From positions 4,402,001 through 4,466,000 of the forward strand of contig NZ_JBBKTT010000001.1 in the NCBI RefSeq assembly GCF_037892425.1: DNA of 64,000 nt. The letters run 5' to 3'. The position numbers and the translations under genes were made by a program. This document shows, piece after piece, positions 10,542 through 20,381 of the stretch. The stretch's first letter is position 1. Each line of letters starts with the position of its first letter. Below the pieces are notes generated by a model, which saw nothing but the letters and a program-made list of their open reading frames with translations, was not told the DNA's origin and searched no databases. This stretch comes from Lacibacter sp. H375 (GTDB lineage: Bacteria; Bacteroidota; Bacteroidia; Chitinophagales; Chitinophagaceae).

Positions 10542-10570
10542 GAAAGAGCCAACAGTATTGGCTCTTTCTA
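10542..10570. terminator. Bidirectional terminator hairpin
   Basis: A perfect 12-bp stem AGAAAGAGCCAA with loop CAGTA and TTGGCTCTTTCT lies between two convergent genes, so it can serve both. Confidence 0.75.
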
Positions 10571-10594
10571 TCACAAATTTCTTCCGTACACTCC

Positions 10595-11059
10595 TTATTT
10601 ACTTGTAAGCGAATTTTTATTCGCATGAACAATACTCGCCAGCAACCTACCCTGTGGCGCTTCCTTTGAACTGTAATAAAGATAGATGGTGCCATTGCCC
10701 AATTTTTCCTGTGAATCAAGTATTTCTTTTACGGCCACGGTAATGGCAAAGTTTTTTCCTTCGCTGTTATCAAACTCCCAACGCTTTACAGTTTTTTGAT
10801 CTGAATTTTTCAGTTCGAGTATGCGGCTTTTACCCGCCATACCGCAATGATAATATTTCACTTTCAATTCGCTTTTGCTGTGGGCGGCTGTGAGCTGGAT
10901 ATTCTTCAACTGTTTCATCTCCTGGTTGAACTGCTGCAATACCAGTTTATTATCAATATAAATTTCGAACCCCTCCCCGCCCATTGGTGTTACGAACGAG
11001 TAAATAAAAGAGCTGGCTGCAACCAGGAATACCATTACAAATAACTGTTTCGCTTTCAT
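10595..11059 (-). CDS. Secreted hypothetical protein
   Basis: 154 residues with an N-terminal signal sequence (MKAKQLFVMVFLVAASSF). I do not recognise the family. The mature part is predicted beta-rich and hydrophilic, with one cysteine (YYHCGMAGKSRIL). It is convergent with the AhpD-like gene across a strong hairpin and has its own upstream region, so it is probably monocistronic. Confidence 0.6.
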   Translation of the reverse strand: MKAKQLFVMVFLVAASSFIYSFVTPMGGEGFEIYIDNKLVLQQFNQEMKQLKNIQLTAAHSKSELKVKYYHCGMAGKSRILELKNSDQKTVKRWEFDNSEGKNFAITVAVKEILDSQEKLGNGTIYLYYSSKEAPQGRLLASIVHANKNSLTSK

Positions 11060-11237
11060 AACTATTAATTTAAAAAATGATATAGATAAATGAACAGTGT
11101 AAAGTTGTGAAAGCTTTAATCGCTCTGCTAATTCGTTTGACCAATGGGCTGTGTTGCTTGATGTAATGCAGAACCTGACTTTTTTGGATGAATTACTTCG
11201 ATCAAGTAGCTTTATCTAAATTCAACATTTGTTTCTC

Positions 11238-12335
11238 ATGAATTGGTACAATATAAAAAATATCGATACGATTGATTCGCCTGCCTTGCTTCTGTACAAA
11301 GAACGTATTCAACAAAACATCGACCATGCAATTAACATGATCAAAGATGTTGAACTTCTTCGTCCGCATGTAAAGACAAATAAAACTTCTGAAGTATGTG
11401 CGATGATGATGGCGGCAGGTATTACAAAATTCAAATGCGCCACCATTGCCGAAGCAGAAATGCTGGCCATGCTGAATGCAAAAGATGTGCTGCTGGCTTA
11501 TCAACCCGTTGGACCAAAAGCAAAACGGCTATTATCATTGGTGCAGCAATATCCGCAATCCATATTCGGTTGTGTTGTTGATAATATTGATACAACAAAG
11601 GCTTTATCAGACCTGTTTACTGCCAACAACATAACCATTAACATATTTATTGATCTCAACACAGGCATGAACAGAAGCGGCGTTAAACCGTCAAACGCTT
11701 TTGGGTTAGCTGAACAATTGATTTCATTATCCGGTATTCAGTTCAGAGGCCTGCATGCATACGATGGTCACTTGAGAGATACTGATCTTGAACTACGTCA
11801 ACAAAAAAGCAATACAGCATTTGATGAAGTGCTTACACTGGCAACACAAATTGAAAAACTCACCAACAAGCCAACAACGATTATTGCGGGTGGCTCTCCT
11901 ACTTTCCCAACTCACATTAAACGAAATATTGAGTGCAGCCCGGGCACATTTGTTTATTGGGACTGGGGTTACAAACACCAGGTGCCTGATGAGCCGTTTG
12001 ATTATGCCGCACTTGTTTTAACAAGAGTAATTTCTATTATTGATGAGCAAACCATCACTACAGATCTTGGACATAAATCAGTTGCAGCAGAAAATCCATT
12101 ACCAAGAGTTCATTTTTTGAATGCGCCTAATGCTATACCCTACTCGCAAAGCGAAGAACATTTGGTATTGAAGGTTGCAGATAGTAACACATTCAAAGTG
12201 GGCGATGTTTTGTACGGCGTGCCCGTTCATATATGTCCAACGGTTGCGTTGTATGACAAAGCGGTTGTTGTTGAAAACAATGAAGCCATAACAACATGGA
12301 AGGTTGTAGCAAGAGACCGTGCAATAAATGTATAG
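11238..12335 (+). CDS. D-threonine aldolase/D-serine dehydratase-like PLP enzyme
   Basis: 365 residues from the ATG at 11238; an in-frame TTG nine bases upstream is less likely. The N-terminal alanine-racemase-type barrel carries the PLP lysine in LRPHVKTNK (Lys46). The C-terminal domain has the metal-site signature HICPTVAL. This is the fold-type III D-TA/DSD1 family, which cleaves or dehydrates D-3-hydroxy amino acids using PLP and a divalent metal. The exact substrate cannot be told from sequence. It is convergent with a permease gene, 17 bp apart with no hairpin between. Confidence 0.82.
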   Translation: MNWYNIKNIDTIDSPALLLYKERIQQNIDHAINMIKDVELLRPHVKTNKTSEVCAMMMAAGITKFKCATIAEAEMLAMLNAKDVLLAYQPVGPKAKRLLSLVQQYPQSIFGCVVDNIDTTKALSDLFTANNITINIFIDLNTGMNRSGVKPSNAFGLAEQLISLSGIQFRGLHAYDGHLRDTDLELRQQKSNTAFDEVLTLATQIEKLTNKPTTIIAGGSPTFPTHIKRNIECSPGTFVYWDWGYKHQVPDEPFDYAALVLTRVISIIDEQTITTDLGHKSVAAENPLPRVHFLNAPNAIPYSQSEEHLVLKVADSNTFKVGDVLYGVPVHICPTVALYDKAVVVENNEAITTWKVVARDRAINV

Positions 12336-12352
12336 CAATTACATCAACTCGT

Positions 12353-13669
12353 TTACTGATTTGCAGACGATAGCAGTTTCTTATACTTACCTGAAACTAC
12401 AAACAGGATAATGAGCAAAAGCAATGCTGTAAAAAAGATAACACTCAACATTACATTGTAATAAACGATCGCAACCAAACAAACTGTTGACAATATCAAA
12501 GCCATGATGGGAAAATAAGGATAAAGCGGTGCTTTAAATGGCCGTTCAAGCATTGGCTCTTTCTTCCGCAATACAAATAAACTTATCATGCTGGTGATAT
12601 ACATCACAATTGCACCAAGCACAGAAAAAATGATCAGCTCATTTGTCTTACCTGAAACAATAGCAATAATACCAATGATGGCACCAACAATCAATGCCCT
12701 GTGTGGTGTTTGAAAACGTGAATTCAGTTTTGCCAAACCTGAAGGCAGATAATTTTCTCTTGCCAATGAAAACAACTGTCTTGAATAAGTAAGAATGATG
12801 CTGTGAAACGAAGCGATCAATCCAAACAAACCAATACCGGCAAACAGTTTTGTGAGCTGGTTCTCCTTTCCCAATGCAATGCTAACTGATTCAGGCAACA
12901 CATAATCGATGGTTGTTAATTTTTCCCAATCTGTAAGTCCACCAGTAAGGATCATTACACCCAATGCCAGCACTACCAGAGTTGCAATACCAGCCATATA
13001 TCCTTTAGGAATCGTTCGTTTGGGATCTTTGGTTTCTTCAGCCACCATCGATACACCTTCAATAGCGAGATATAACCACATAGCAAAGGGCAATGCCGCA
13101 AATACACCTGCCCAACCAAATGGCATACTGTTGTGCATAAAATTTTTCAGTTGAAAATGCGGCGCAACAATACCCATAAAAAACAGTAATTCGATCACTG
13201 CCAACAAGGTTACCAGCAATGTAAACAAAGCCGATTCTTTTATACCCAGCATATTGATGGCAGTAAACAACACATAACAGCCAATGGCCGTGTACATCAC
13301 ATTCATCGATGGATATAAGAAATGGATATAACTACCCAGTGCATAAGCAATAGCAGGTGTTGCAAATAAAAACTCAATGAGTGTAGCATAACCGGCAATC
13401 AATCCGCCCAATGGACCAAGTGCTTTATAAGCATATGTAAACGGACCGCCTGCATTAGGAATAGCTGTAGTAAGTTCAGTAAAGCTGAAAATAAAGGTGA
13501 CGTACAGCACCGTTACAGCAATTGTTGCAATGAGCATACCTACTGTTCCACCGGCTGCCCACCCGTAATTCCAGCCGAAATATTCACCGGAAATAACCAG
13601 GCCTACAGCAATAGCCCATAAATGAATTGCTGTAAGTGCTTTTTTTAACACGGGTTGTTTTGTTGCCAT
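12353..13669 (-). CDS. APC-superfamily permease, ethanolamine-permease-like
   Basis: About 438 residues from the ATG at 13669 (MATKQPVLKKAL); an upstream ATG at 13711 would add 14 residues that look like non-coding sequence. Some 12 hydrophobic segments are visible. The start (LTAIHLWAIAVGLVISGEYFGWNYG) and FTELTTAIPNAGGPFTYAYKALGP are typical of the ethanolamine/amino acid permease group. The transported substrate is inferred from the family only. It is divergent from the NRAMP-like gene. Confidence 0.8.
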   Translation of the reverse strand: MATKQPVLKKALTAIHLWAIAVGLVISGEYFGWNYGWAAGGTVGMLIATIAVTVLYVTFIFSFTELTTAIPNAGGPFTYAYKALGPLGGLIAGYATLIEFLFATPAIAYALGSYIHFLYPSMNVMYTAIGCYVLFTAINMLGIKESALFTLLVTLLAVIELLFFMGIVAPHFQLKNFMHNSMPFGWAGVFAALPFAMWLYLAIEGVSMVAEETKDPKRTIPKGYMAGIATLVVLALGVMILTGGLTDWEKLTTIDYVLPESVSIALGKENQLTKLFAGIGLFGLIASFHSIILTYSRQLFSLARENYLPSGLAKLNSRFQTPHRALIVGAIIGIIAIVSGKTNELIIFSVLGAIVMYITSMISLFVLRKKEPMLERPFKAPLYPYFPIMALILSTVCLVAIVYYNVMLSVIFFTALLLLIILFVVSGKYKKLLSSANQ

Positions 13670-13817
13670 AGTTGTGTCATGGGTGTTTTCAAAAATAACT
13701 TTTCTTATCATTCATTGCAGGATAGTAACGAAGAACAATTTATTGAGTGAGCATAATCAGTGATGAACATAAGTTCTGATCGTATCTTTTGCCCGTGTAT
13801 CTGTAACAACTTTTTTA

Positions 13818-15083
13818 ATGCACTATAAAAAAAACTTATCGCAAAAGCTGGTAAGATTCTGGAAAAAGATCGGCCCAGGTTTAGTGACTGGCGCCAGCGA
13901 CGATGATCCTTCGGGCATTGCAACCTATTCGCAGGCGGGCGCTGCTTATGGTTTGTCAACTTTGTGGACTTCCATTGTTGCATTTCCTCTCATGGCCATT
14001 ATTCAGCAAATGTGTGCACGAATTGGTTTAGTTACCTCGAAGGGATTAACAGGAACCTTAAAGAAACATTACCCCAAACCTGTTTTGTACATAATGCTGT
14101 TGTTCAGCTTTCCCGCAATTGTTATGAACATTGGTGCCGATATTGCAGGTATGGGTGCAGTAGGCAACCTGTTATTCCCTTCAGTTGATGCAACGTATTT
14201 CAGCGTTTTGTTTACCGTGATCCTGCTGGGACTTATCATTTACCTGCCCTATCAAAAAATTGCCGCTGTTTTAAAATATCTGTGCATCGTAATGCTTGTA
14301 TACTTCATTGTTCCTTTTTTATGCAAACAGGACTTTGCACTAATTCTAAAATCTACATTCATTCCTACCATCAAATTCAATAAAGATTTTATTGCCATAC
14401 TTGTAGGTATACTCGGCACCACCATTTCACCTTATTTGTTTTTTTGGCAGGCTTCTGTAGAAGTAGAAGAAATGAAACACAAGAAAAAACGTTTGGTTGT
14501 TGATAAAAAACTGGTACATACTATGAATAAAGATGTAGACCTTGGTATGACCTTCTCCGGGCTTGTGATGTACTTTATTATACTTACCACAGGTACTGTT
14601 TTGTTTAAAGAAGGTATTCACCAGATAGATACAGTTGAACAGGCTGCCAGTGCATTAAAACCTTTGGCCGGAGATTTAGCCTACCTGCTTTTCTCGATTG
14701 GTGTTATTGGTACGGGGCTGATTGCTATTCCGGTGTTGAGTGGTTCTATCTCTTACATCATTACCGAAACATTTGGATGGGAAGAAGGACTCGATAAAAA
14801 ATTTCACGAAGCGAAGGCTTTTTATATCATCATAGCTATTTCACTTATTCTTGGTTTATCGCTCAACTATGTTGGCATATCTCCCATCAAAGCGTTGATC
14901 TACACCGCCATTCTTTACGGCATTACGTCGCCGGTGCTTATTGCAATTATTCTGCACATTTCCAATAACAAAGAAATTATGGGCGATAATGTTAACAACC
15001 GCACAGAAAATATAGTTGGTTTTATTGCTTTGGCTATCATGACCATCAGTGCCGGCGTTTTATTATACCTGCAATTTGCCTGA
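13818..15083 (+). CDS. NRAMP-family divalent metal transporter, non-canonical
   Basis: 421 residues with about 11 membrane segments. The first helix carries a DPSG metal-site variant (DDDPSGIATYSQAGA) where classical NRAMP has DPGN. In the sixth-helix region the usual methionine-containing MPHN is replaced by TISPYLFFWQAS. From family knowledge, such substitutions mark divergent NRAMP-related clades, some of which prefer magnesium or have unknown substrates. It precedes the cobalamin riboswitch, but in its own transcription unit. Confidence 0.82.
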   Translation: MHYKKNLSQKLVRFWKKIGPGLVTGASDDDPSGIATYSQAGAAYGLSTLWTSIVAFPLMAIIQQMCARIGLVTSKGLTGTLKKHYPKPVLYIMLLFSFPAIVMNIGADIAGMGAVGNLLFPSVDATYFSVLFTVILLGLIIYLPYQKIAAVLKYLCIVMLVYFIVPFLCKQDFALILKSTFIPTIKFNKDFIAILVGILGTTISPYLFFWQASVEVEEMKHKKKRLVVDKKLVHTMNKDVDLGMTFSGLVMYFIILTTGTVLFKEGIHQIDTVEQAASALKPLAGDLAYLLFSIGVIGTGLIAIPVLSGSISYIITETFGWEEGLDKKFHEAKAFYIIIAISLILGLSLNYVGISPIKALIYTAILYGITSPVLIAIILHISNNKEIMGDNVNNRTENIVGFIALAIMTISAGVLLYLQFA

Positions 15084-15212
15084 AACTGAGTGCAGGCGCT
15101 GCTTTTCAGCCAACATGTTTCAAACCAATATTTGTTTTTCTTTTTTTTCAACATAACGTGAATAACAACTTCCGTTCATTCAGCCGATTGGGGTTTATTT
15201 TACAGTCCGTCT

Positions 15213-15395
15213 CGGTTGACAATACGCTTCAGCGCATTGCATTAAAAGGGAATCAGGTGTAAATCCTGAACTATCCCCGTAGCTGTTATCCCGTCGCCAA
15301 TTGGCGAACTTTTGAACAACTACATCCACTGTCCCTCGATAAGAGGAATGGGAAGGACGTTCAAAAGGCGGGAAAGTCAGAAGACCTGCCGGTAG
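15213..15395 (+). ncRNA. Cobalamin (B12) riboswitch upstream of nrdB
   Basis: Two conserved blocks are seen: a core AAAAGGGAATCAGGTG followed by AAATCCTGAAC, TATCCCCGTAGCTGT (15244-15287), and the B12 box AAGTCAGAAGACCTGCC (15374-15390). A variable arm pairing GTCGCCAATTGGCGA lies between them. Edges are approximate. The expression platform should be in 15396-15519, which holds a small hairpin GCCAC/GTGGC (15450-15466). The known role is to lower expression when adenosylcobalamin is bound. Confidence 0.9.
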
Positions 15396-15519
15396 GAAAA
15401 TTTAGTCACAACGCTTTCGGGAAGAAAAGCATTTGTACTGATTGTTTTCGCCACCTCTAAAGTGGCTCATGCTTTCAGCACTATACTTGTCCCCGGTAGC
15501 CAAAGTAAAAGAAGAAAAT

Positions 15520-16491
15520 ATGAAGCAAGAAGAAGAACTCCTGTTGAAGGAAAACAAAGACCGTTTTGTTATTCTACCCATCAACTATCCTGAAATATGG
15601 AAACATTATAAGCAGCACGAAGCCAGCTTTTGGACAGCTGAAGAAATTGATTTGAGCGGTGACCTGAAAGATTGGGAAAACCTCAACAGTGGCGAACGTC
15701 ATTTTATTTCGCATGTACTCGCCTTTTTTGCAGCAAGCGATGGAATCGTGAACGAGAACCTGGCTGTGAATTTTATGAGCGAAGTGCAATTGCCGGAAGC
15801 AAGATGTTTTTATGGTTTCCAGATCATGATGGAAAACATTCACAGCGAAACATATGCCCTCCTCATCGATACCTATATTAAAGATCCGCAGGAAAAACAT
15901 AAACTCTTTCACGCCATCGATACTGTTCCTGCTGTAAAGAAAAAAGCAGAATGGGCTTTACGTTGGATCGAGAACGGAAGTTTTGCTGAACGTCTCGTTG
16001 CATTTGCAGCAGTTGAAGGTATTTTCTTCAGCGGTAGTTTCTGCTCTATTTTCTGGATGAAGAAACGTGGTTTGATGCCGGGCTTAACATTCAGCAATGA
16101 GTTGATCAGTCGTGATGAAGGTTTGCATTGCGAATTTGCCTGCTTACTCTACAGCATGTTGCAAAACAAACTGAGCGAAGCAGAAGTAAGAGCCATCATT
16201 ACCGATGCAGTAGAAATTGAAAAAGAATTTATCACTGAAGCATTGCCTGTTGCATTGATTGGTATGAATGCAAAACTGATGCAGCAATACATTGAGTTTG
16301 TTGCTGACCGTTGGTTGGCAGAATTAGGTTGTGCAAAAGTGTACAACGCCACCAACCCATTCGACTTTATGGAAATGATCTCCCTGCAAGGCAAAACAAA
16401 CTTCTTTGAGAAGCGTGTAGGCGATTATCAGAAAGCCGGTGTGATGGGTAATAAAGAATCGCAGATGTTTTCAACAGAAGAAGACTTTTAA
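15520..16491 (+). CDS. nrdB: Ribonucleoside-diphosphate reductase, class Ia beta subunit
   Basis: 323 residues from the ATG at 15520, preceded by AAAAGAAGAAAAT; upstream in-frame ATGs fall in the riboswitch leader. The protein is close to eukaryotic R2: the radical-tyrosine context [10 protein letters not shown], the iron ligands in [12 protein letters not shown] and [12 protein letters not shown], and [13 protein letters not shown]. It supplies the diiron-tyrosyl radical to NrdA for deoxynucleotide synthesis. It is the first gene behind a cobalamin riboswitch, so it is expected to be repressed by B12. The downstream partner nrdA is separated by an inserted cassette. Confidence 0.95.
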   Translation: MKQEEELLLKENKDRFVILPINYPEIWKHYKQHEASFWTAEEIDLSGDLKDWENLNSGERHFISHVLAFFAASDGIVNENLAVNFMSEVQLPEARCFYGFQIMMENIHSETYALLIDTYIKDPQEKHKLFHAIDTVPAVKKKAEWALRWIENGSFAERLVAFAAVEGIFFSGSFCSIFWMKKRGLMPGLTFSNELISRDEGLHCEFACLLYSMLQNKLSEAEVRAIITDAVEIEKEFITEALPVALIGMNAKLMQQYIEFVADRWLAELGCAKVYNATNPFDFMEMISLQGKTNFFEKRVGDYQKAGVMGNKESQMFSTEEDF

Positions 16492-16521
16492 GATGTCGGA
16501 TTTGTGATGTAGGATTTATGG
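16491..16521 (+). repeat. Left inverted repeat of four-helix-bundle cassette
   Basis: About 31 bp built from 7-bp units (GATGTCG, GATTTGT, GATGTAG, GATTTAT). It matches the reverse complement of 16920-16950 at roughly 25 of 31 positions, including a perfect 13-mer GATTTGTGATGTA. It begins on the last base of the nrdB stop codon. Confidence 0.75.
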
Positions 16522-16560
16522 TATGTCGCAAGTCCGAGCAAACAATTAAAGAACAGCACT

Positions 16561-16923
16561 ATGACAAAGGAAGAGTTGAAAATCAGAACCAAAAAATTTC
16601 ACATTGAAATAATAAAGGTCTGCGAACAACTCCCTAAAACTACAGCAGGTTTTGAATTAGCAAAGCAGCTCATCCGTTCAGGAGGTTCTGTAGGTGCAAA
16701 TTATCGGGCTGCATGCAGAGCAAAGTCAACCGCTGATTTTATTTATAAACTGGAAATAGTAATAGAAGAAGCTGATGAGAGCATGTATTGGTTAGAAGTA
16801 ATAACAGAAGCGAAATTAATTGCATCAAACATTACAGAGCCATTACTCAAAGAAGGAAACGAACTGGTGAGCATTTTTGTTGCTACGGTAAAGACAGTAA
16901 AGACGAACAATAACAAATCATAA
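16561..16923 (+). CDS. Four-helix-bundle protein (23S rRNA IVS/S23-like)
   Basis: 120 residues, all helical in appearance. The family signature is clear: [26 protein letters not shown] and a later [22 protein letters not shown]. From family knowledge these small proteins are encoded inside 23S rRNA intervening sequences or scattered through Bacteroidota genomes, and are structurally related to the Avd accessory protein of diversity-generating retroelements. No biochemical function is established. It sits exactly between the nrdB stop and the nrdA start, flanked by inverted repeats, which suggests an insertion that kept the operon intact. Confidence 0.85.
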   Translation: MTKEELKIRTKKFHIEIIKVCEQLPKTTAGFELAKQLIRSGGSVGANYRAACRAKSTADFIYKLEIVIEEADESMYWLEVITEAKLIASNITEPLLKEGNELVSIFVATVKTVKTNNNKS

Positions 16924-16950
16924 TTCATACATCACAAATCATACATCCCA
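16920..16950 (-). repeat. Right inverted repeat of four-helix-bundle cassette
   Basis: Mirror of 16491-16521. The arm overlaps the stop codon of the inserted gene and ends two bases before the nrdA start codon. Confidence 0.75.
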
Positions 16951-16952
16951 TT

Positions 16953-19349
16953 ATGTTTGTAGTTAAACGGAACGGAAAAACAGAATCGGTAAAATTCGAT
17001 AAGGTAACCGCAAGGATTGAGAAGCTGAGTTACAGCCTCAGTCCGATGGTGAACCCTATTGATGTTGCCAAGAAAACAATTGAAGGTATTTACGAAGGCG
17101 TTGCAACAACTGACCTCGATAACCTCGCAGCCGAAACGGCTGCATCATTAACAATCACACATCCTGATTATGCAATTCTTGCTTCACGCATTGCCGTGAG
17201 CAACCTGCATAAGAACACCATCAAGAGTTTTTCGCAGACAATGCGAAATCTTTACAACTATGTTGATAAAGCAACCGGTAAAAAATTACCGTTGATCGCT
17301 GATGATGTAATGAAGATCATTGAAGACAATGCGGAGTTGTTAGACAGCACCATCATTTACGATCGTGATTTCGCTTTTGATTATTTCGGTTTTAAAACGC
17401 TGGAAAAATCATATCTCTTAAAGATCGATGGAAAAATTGCTGAACGTCCGCAACACATGTACATGCGTGTGGCCGTTGGTATTCATAAAGAAGATATTGA
17501 CAGCATCATCAAGACTTATCACTTAATGAGTGAACGTTGGATGACGCATGCCACTCCTACTCTCTTTAACGCAGGTACACCAAAACCACAAATGAGTTCA
17601 TGTTTTCTTTTAACCATGAAGGAAGACAGCATTGATGGTATTTATGATACGCTGAAACAAACGGCGAAGATTTCGCAGAGCGCAGGTGGTATTGGTTTGG
17701 CTATTCATAATATCCGTGCAACAGGTAGTTATATCGGTGGCACCAATGGTACCAGCAACGGTATCATTCCAATGCTGAAAGTATTTAACGATACTGCACG
17801 CTATGTTGATCAAGGTGGTGGTAAACGTAAAGGTGCGTTTGCTATTTATCTCGAACCATGGCATGCAGATGTATTTGAATTCCTTGATCTGCGTAAGAAC
17901 CATGGTAAAGAAGAAATGCGTGCAAGAGATCTCTTCTTTGCATTGTGGATCTGCGATCTGTTTATGAAACGTGTGGAAGCAAATGGTGAATGGAGTTTGT
18001 TCTGTCCAAATGAAGCACCGGGCTTAAGTGATTGCTGGGGCGAAGAATTTGAACAGCTTTATACGAAATACGAAGCAGAAGGAAGAGCAAGAAAAACAAT
18101 CAAGGCACAAGACCTTTGGTTTGCTATTCTGCAATCGCAGATCGAAACAGGTACACCGTATATGTTGTATAAAGATGCTGCCAACAGCAAATCAAATCAA
18201 CAGAACCTCGGTACCATCAAAAGTTCAAACCTGTGTACAGAGATCATGGAATACACAAGTCCTGATGAAGTAGCGGTTTGTAACCTTGCATCATTGGCGC
18301 TCCCCCGTTTTGTAATTGATGGAAAATTCGATCACCAGAAATTATATGATGTTACTTACCAGGTAACCAAAAATCTCAACAAAATCATTGACAACAATTA
18401 TTATCCTGTTGAAGAAGCAAGAACATCGAACATGAAACACCGTCCTGTTGGATTAGGTGTACAGGGCTTGGCCGATGTATTCATCTTATTGCGTTTGCCG
18501 TTTGAAAGCGAGCTCGCAAAAATGCTGAACAAAAACATTTTTGAAACCATCTATTTTGCTGCAATGACTGCAAGTAAAGATTTGGCGAAAGAACAAGGTG
18601 CGTATGAAACCTTTGCTGGTTCACCTGTATCAAAAGGAATTTTCCAGTTCGATATGTGGGGCACTACACCAACCGACCGCTGGGATTGGGCAACACTGAA
18701 AGAAGAAGTAAAACAATACGGCGTGCGTAACTCTTTATTGGTTGCACCAATGCCTACTGCTTCCACTTCACAGATCTTTGGTAACAACGAATGTTTTGAA
18801 CCATACACTTCCAACATTTACACACGTCGTGTATTAAGTGGTGAGTTTATTATTGTCAACAAGCATTTGCTGAAAGACTTGGTGAATCTTGGTTTGTGGA
18901 ACAACAGCATGAAGAACAAGATCATTGCAGCCAATGGTTCTATCCAGAACATTGATGAGATACCTGCTGATGTGAAAGAACTGTACAAAACGGTTTGGGA
19001 GATCAAGCAACGGAACATCATTGATATGGCTGCTGATCGTGGAGCGTATATCTGTCAATCGCAATCGTTGAATTTGTTTGTGGATAATCCAACTGCATCT
19101 AAACTCACCTCTATGCATTTCCACGCATGGAAGAAAGGTTTGAAAACAGGGATGTATTACCTGCGTACACAAGCTGCAACACAAGCAGTGCAGTTTACCG
19201 TAGAGAAACAGGCGAGTGCAGATATCAGCCCGGTGATTCCTTCAACTGAAAAAACAAACAACGCAAAAACAACAACCGACATTGAGCCTACGCAAGTAGA
19301 TGGCCCGACCTGCAGCATGGAAGATGGCTGTATCAGTTGCGGTTCGTAA
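16953..19349 (+). CDS. nrdA: Ribonucleoside-diphosphate reductase, class Ia alpha subunit
   Basis: 798 residues. An N-terminal ATP-cone ([20 protein letters not shown]) is followed by the catalytic barrel with active-site cysteines in MSSCFLLTM and SSNLCTEIM, the radical-transfer cysteine loop, and the C-terminal shuttle [12 protein letters not shown]. The ATP-cone implies allosteric activity control by ATP/dATP. It reduces nucleoside diphosphates using the radical from NrdB. It is in operon with nrdB behind the cobalamin riboswitch, with a strong terminator after it. Confidence 0.96.
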   Translation: MFVVKRNGKTESVKFDKVTARIEKLSYSLSPMVNPIDVAKKTIEGIYEGVATTDLDNLAAETAASLTITHPDYAILASRIAVSNLHKNTIKSFSQTMRNLYNYVDKATGKKLPLIADDVMKIIEDNAELLDSTIIYDRDFAFDYFGFKTLEKSYLLKIDGKIAERPQHMYMRVAVGIHKEDIDSIIKTYHLMSERWMTHATPTLFNAGTPKPQMSSCFLLTMKEDSIDGIYDTLKQTAKISQSAGGIGLAIHNIRATGSYIGGTNGTSNGIIPMLKVFNDTARYVDQGGGKRKGAFAIYLEPWHADVFEFLDLRKNHGKEEMRARDLFFALWICDLFMKRVEANGEWSLFCPNEAPGLSDCWGEEFEQLYTKYEAEGRARKTIKAQDLWFAILQSQIETGTPYMLYKDAANSKSNQQNLGTIKSSNLCTEIMEYTSPDEVAVCNLASLALPRFVIDGKFDHQKLYDVTYQVTKNLNKIIDNNYYPVEEARTSNMKHRPVGLGVQGLADVFILLRLPFESELAKMLNKNIFETIYFAAMTASKDLAKEQGAYETFAGSPVSKGIFQFDMWGTTPTDRWDWATLKEEVKQYGVRNSLLVAPMPTASTSQIFGNNECFEPYTSNIYTRRVLSGEFIIVNKHLLKDLVNLGLWNNSMKNKIIAANGSIQNIDEIPADVKELYKTVWEIKQRNIIDMAADRGAYICQSQSLNLFVDNPTASKLTSMHFHAWKKGLKTGMYYLRTQAATQAVQFTVEKQASADISPVIPSTEKTNNAKTTTDIEPTQVDGPTCSMEDGCISCGS

Positions 19350-19371
19350 AATGATAAAAAAGTAAAAATGG

Positions 19372-19405
19372 AATCCCCTTGTTGATGAAGCAAGGGGATT
19401 TTTTT
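19372..19405 (+). terminator. nrdA terminator
   Basis: Stem AATCCCCTTG / CAAGGGGATT with a 9-nt loop, followed by a run of seven T. Confidence 0.85.
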
Positions 19406-19466
19406 GTGATATTGTATTATAGCATACATTAGTATGTTCCTTACTTTTTTAAAGAACACCAAAAAG

Positions 19467-20030
19467 ATGAAGATTTTTGCACACATAATAATACTCTTTT
19501 CCATTTTCTCTGCTTGCGTTACATCGAATGAGAAGCCCAACCACGATGCTACTATAAAGAATACTGAAACTAAAACTGCGAAAGAATTCTTTGAATACGA
19601 TCAAATAGACCATTATTTCATTGACTTTAATGACAAAGACTTACTGGAGTTAATTGAAAAGAAACCTTTGTCGCCGTTAGACTCACTAAAAAATATCACA
19701 ATAATTGGAGAAGCTCCTCAGAACATTAAGGATACATTTTTTGTAGATAAACTTAAAAAAATCGGTTACACTAAAAGGACGCTAAGCAAAGTAAAACACT
19801 CAGAAGTTGATAATATCTTTAGGGAAAAACAGGTTAACGAAATCATCGCAACATCATGTGTATATATTTACCGTGACATCCTCATTTTTAAAAGAAATAA
19901 CAAAAATGTAGGAATAGCAAAAATTTGCTTTGATTGTATGGCGAACAAAATAGTTGGGACAAATGCCAACACAGAATCCTTTGGGCAAAACGGCGACTAC
20001 GAAAAATTAAAACAACTCCTGCAAAATTAA
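19467..20030 (+). CDS. Hypothetical lipoprotein
   Basis: 187 residues from the ATG at 19467 (MKIFAHIIILFSIFSAC); an upstream in-frame ATG at 19434 lies before the signal peptide. The lipobox cysteine follows IFSA. No known family is recognised. A paired-cysteine motif KICFDCMANKIVGT near the end is the most distinctive feature. The gene is AT-rich compared with neighbours and lies at the edge of a repeat-bearing accessory patch. Confidence 0.6.
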   Translation: MKIFAHIIILFSIFSACVTSNEKPNHDATIKNTETKTAKEFFEYDQIDHYFIDFNDKDLLELIEKKPLSPLDSLKNITIIGEAPQNIKDTFFVDKLKKIGYTKRTLSKVKHSEVDNIFREKQVNEIIATSCVYIYRDILIFKRNNKNVGIAKICFDCMANKIVGTNANTESFGQNGDYEKLKQLLQN

Positions 20031-20031
20031 C

Positions 20032-20126
20032 TTCGTTCGCAGGCGAGTCTGGTGAAACCGACTCGCCGTATAATGACGAAGAAATGTACTAATCACGGCC
20101 GTTCCTTGCAGGAGACTCGCCTACAA
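20032..20126 (+). repeat. 95-bp hairpin element, copy 1
   Basis: It starts TTCGTTCGCAGGCGAGTCTG, forms the hairpin GGCGAGTC / GACTCGCC, and ends GGAGACTCGCCTACAA, whose reverse complement resembles its own start. A second copy lies at 20382-20478 in the same orientation. Confidence 0.75.
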
Positions 20127-20149
20127 AAAAAGAAGAGTTAAGCAACACG

Positions 20150-20371
20150 ATGCAAACAATCAAACAATACGACGTTTTTATTCTTAACAAAGACATTAAT
20201 TCTGCAATAATCAGAGGTATGAAAGGTGTTATTCTTGAAATCCTGGATAAAGATTGCTATGAAGTTGAGTTTGTAAAACAGGATGGAATAAATTACGAAT
20301 TTGAGGGACAATCGACGTTTACTGTTGACAAAAGTTATATAGGTGAGATAGTTTGGACAGGTTCTAATTAA
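20150..20371 (+). CDS. Small DUF4926-like protein
   Basis: 73 residues. The pattern YDVFILNKDI, RGMKGVILEILDKDCYEVEFV resembles DUF4926 proteins, which are short beta-rich proteins often seen near toxin genes or in accessory islands. The assignment is by pattern memory and is tentative. The gene lies between two direct copies of a 95-bp hairpin element, which is suggestive of cassette-like movement. No toxin partner is visible nearby. Confidence 0.5.
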   Translation: MQTIKQYDVFILNKDINSAIIRGMKGVILEILDKDCYEVEFVKQDGINYEFEGQSTFTVDKSYIGEIVWTGSN

Positions 20372-20381
20372 ATGTATAGCT

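Noticed and set aside
13708-13983. Minus-strand ORF of 91 codons upstream of the permease
   Set aside because: It overlaps the start of the NRAMP-like gene in antisense and has no recognisable features.
16491-16950. Group II or self-splicing intron between nrdB and nrdA
   Set aside because: No reverse transcriptase, domain V-like hairpin or intron boundary is seen; the insert lies between two genes, not within one.
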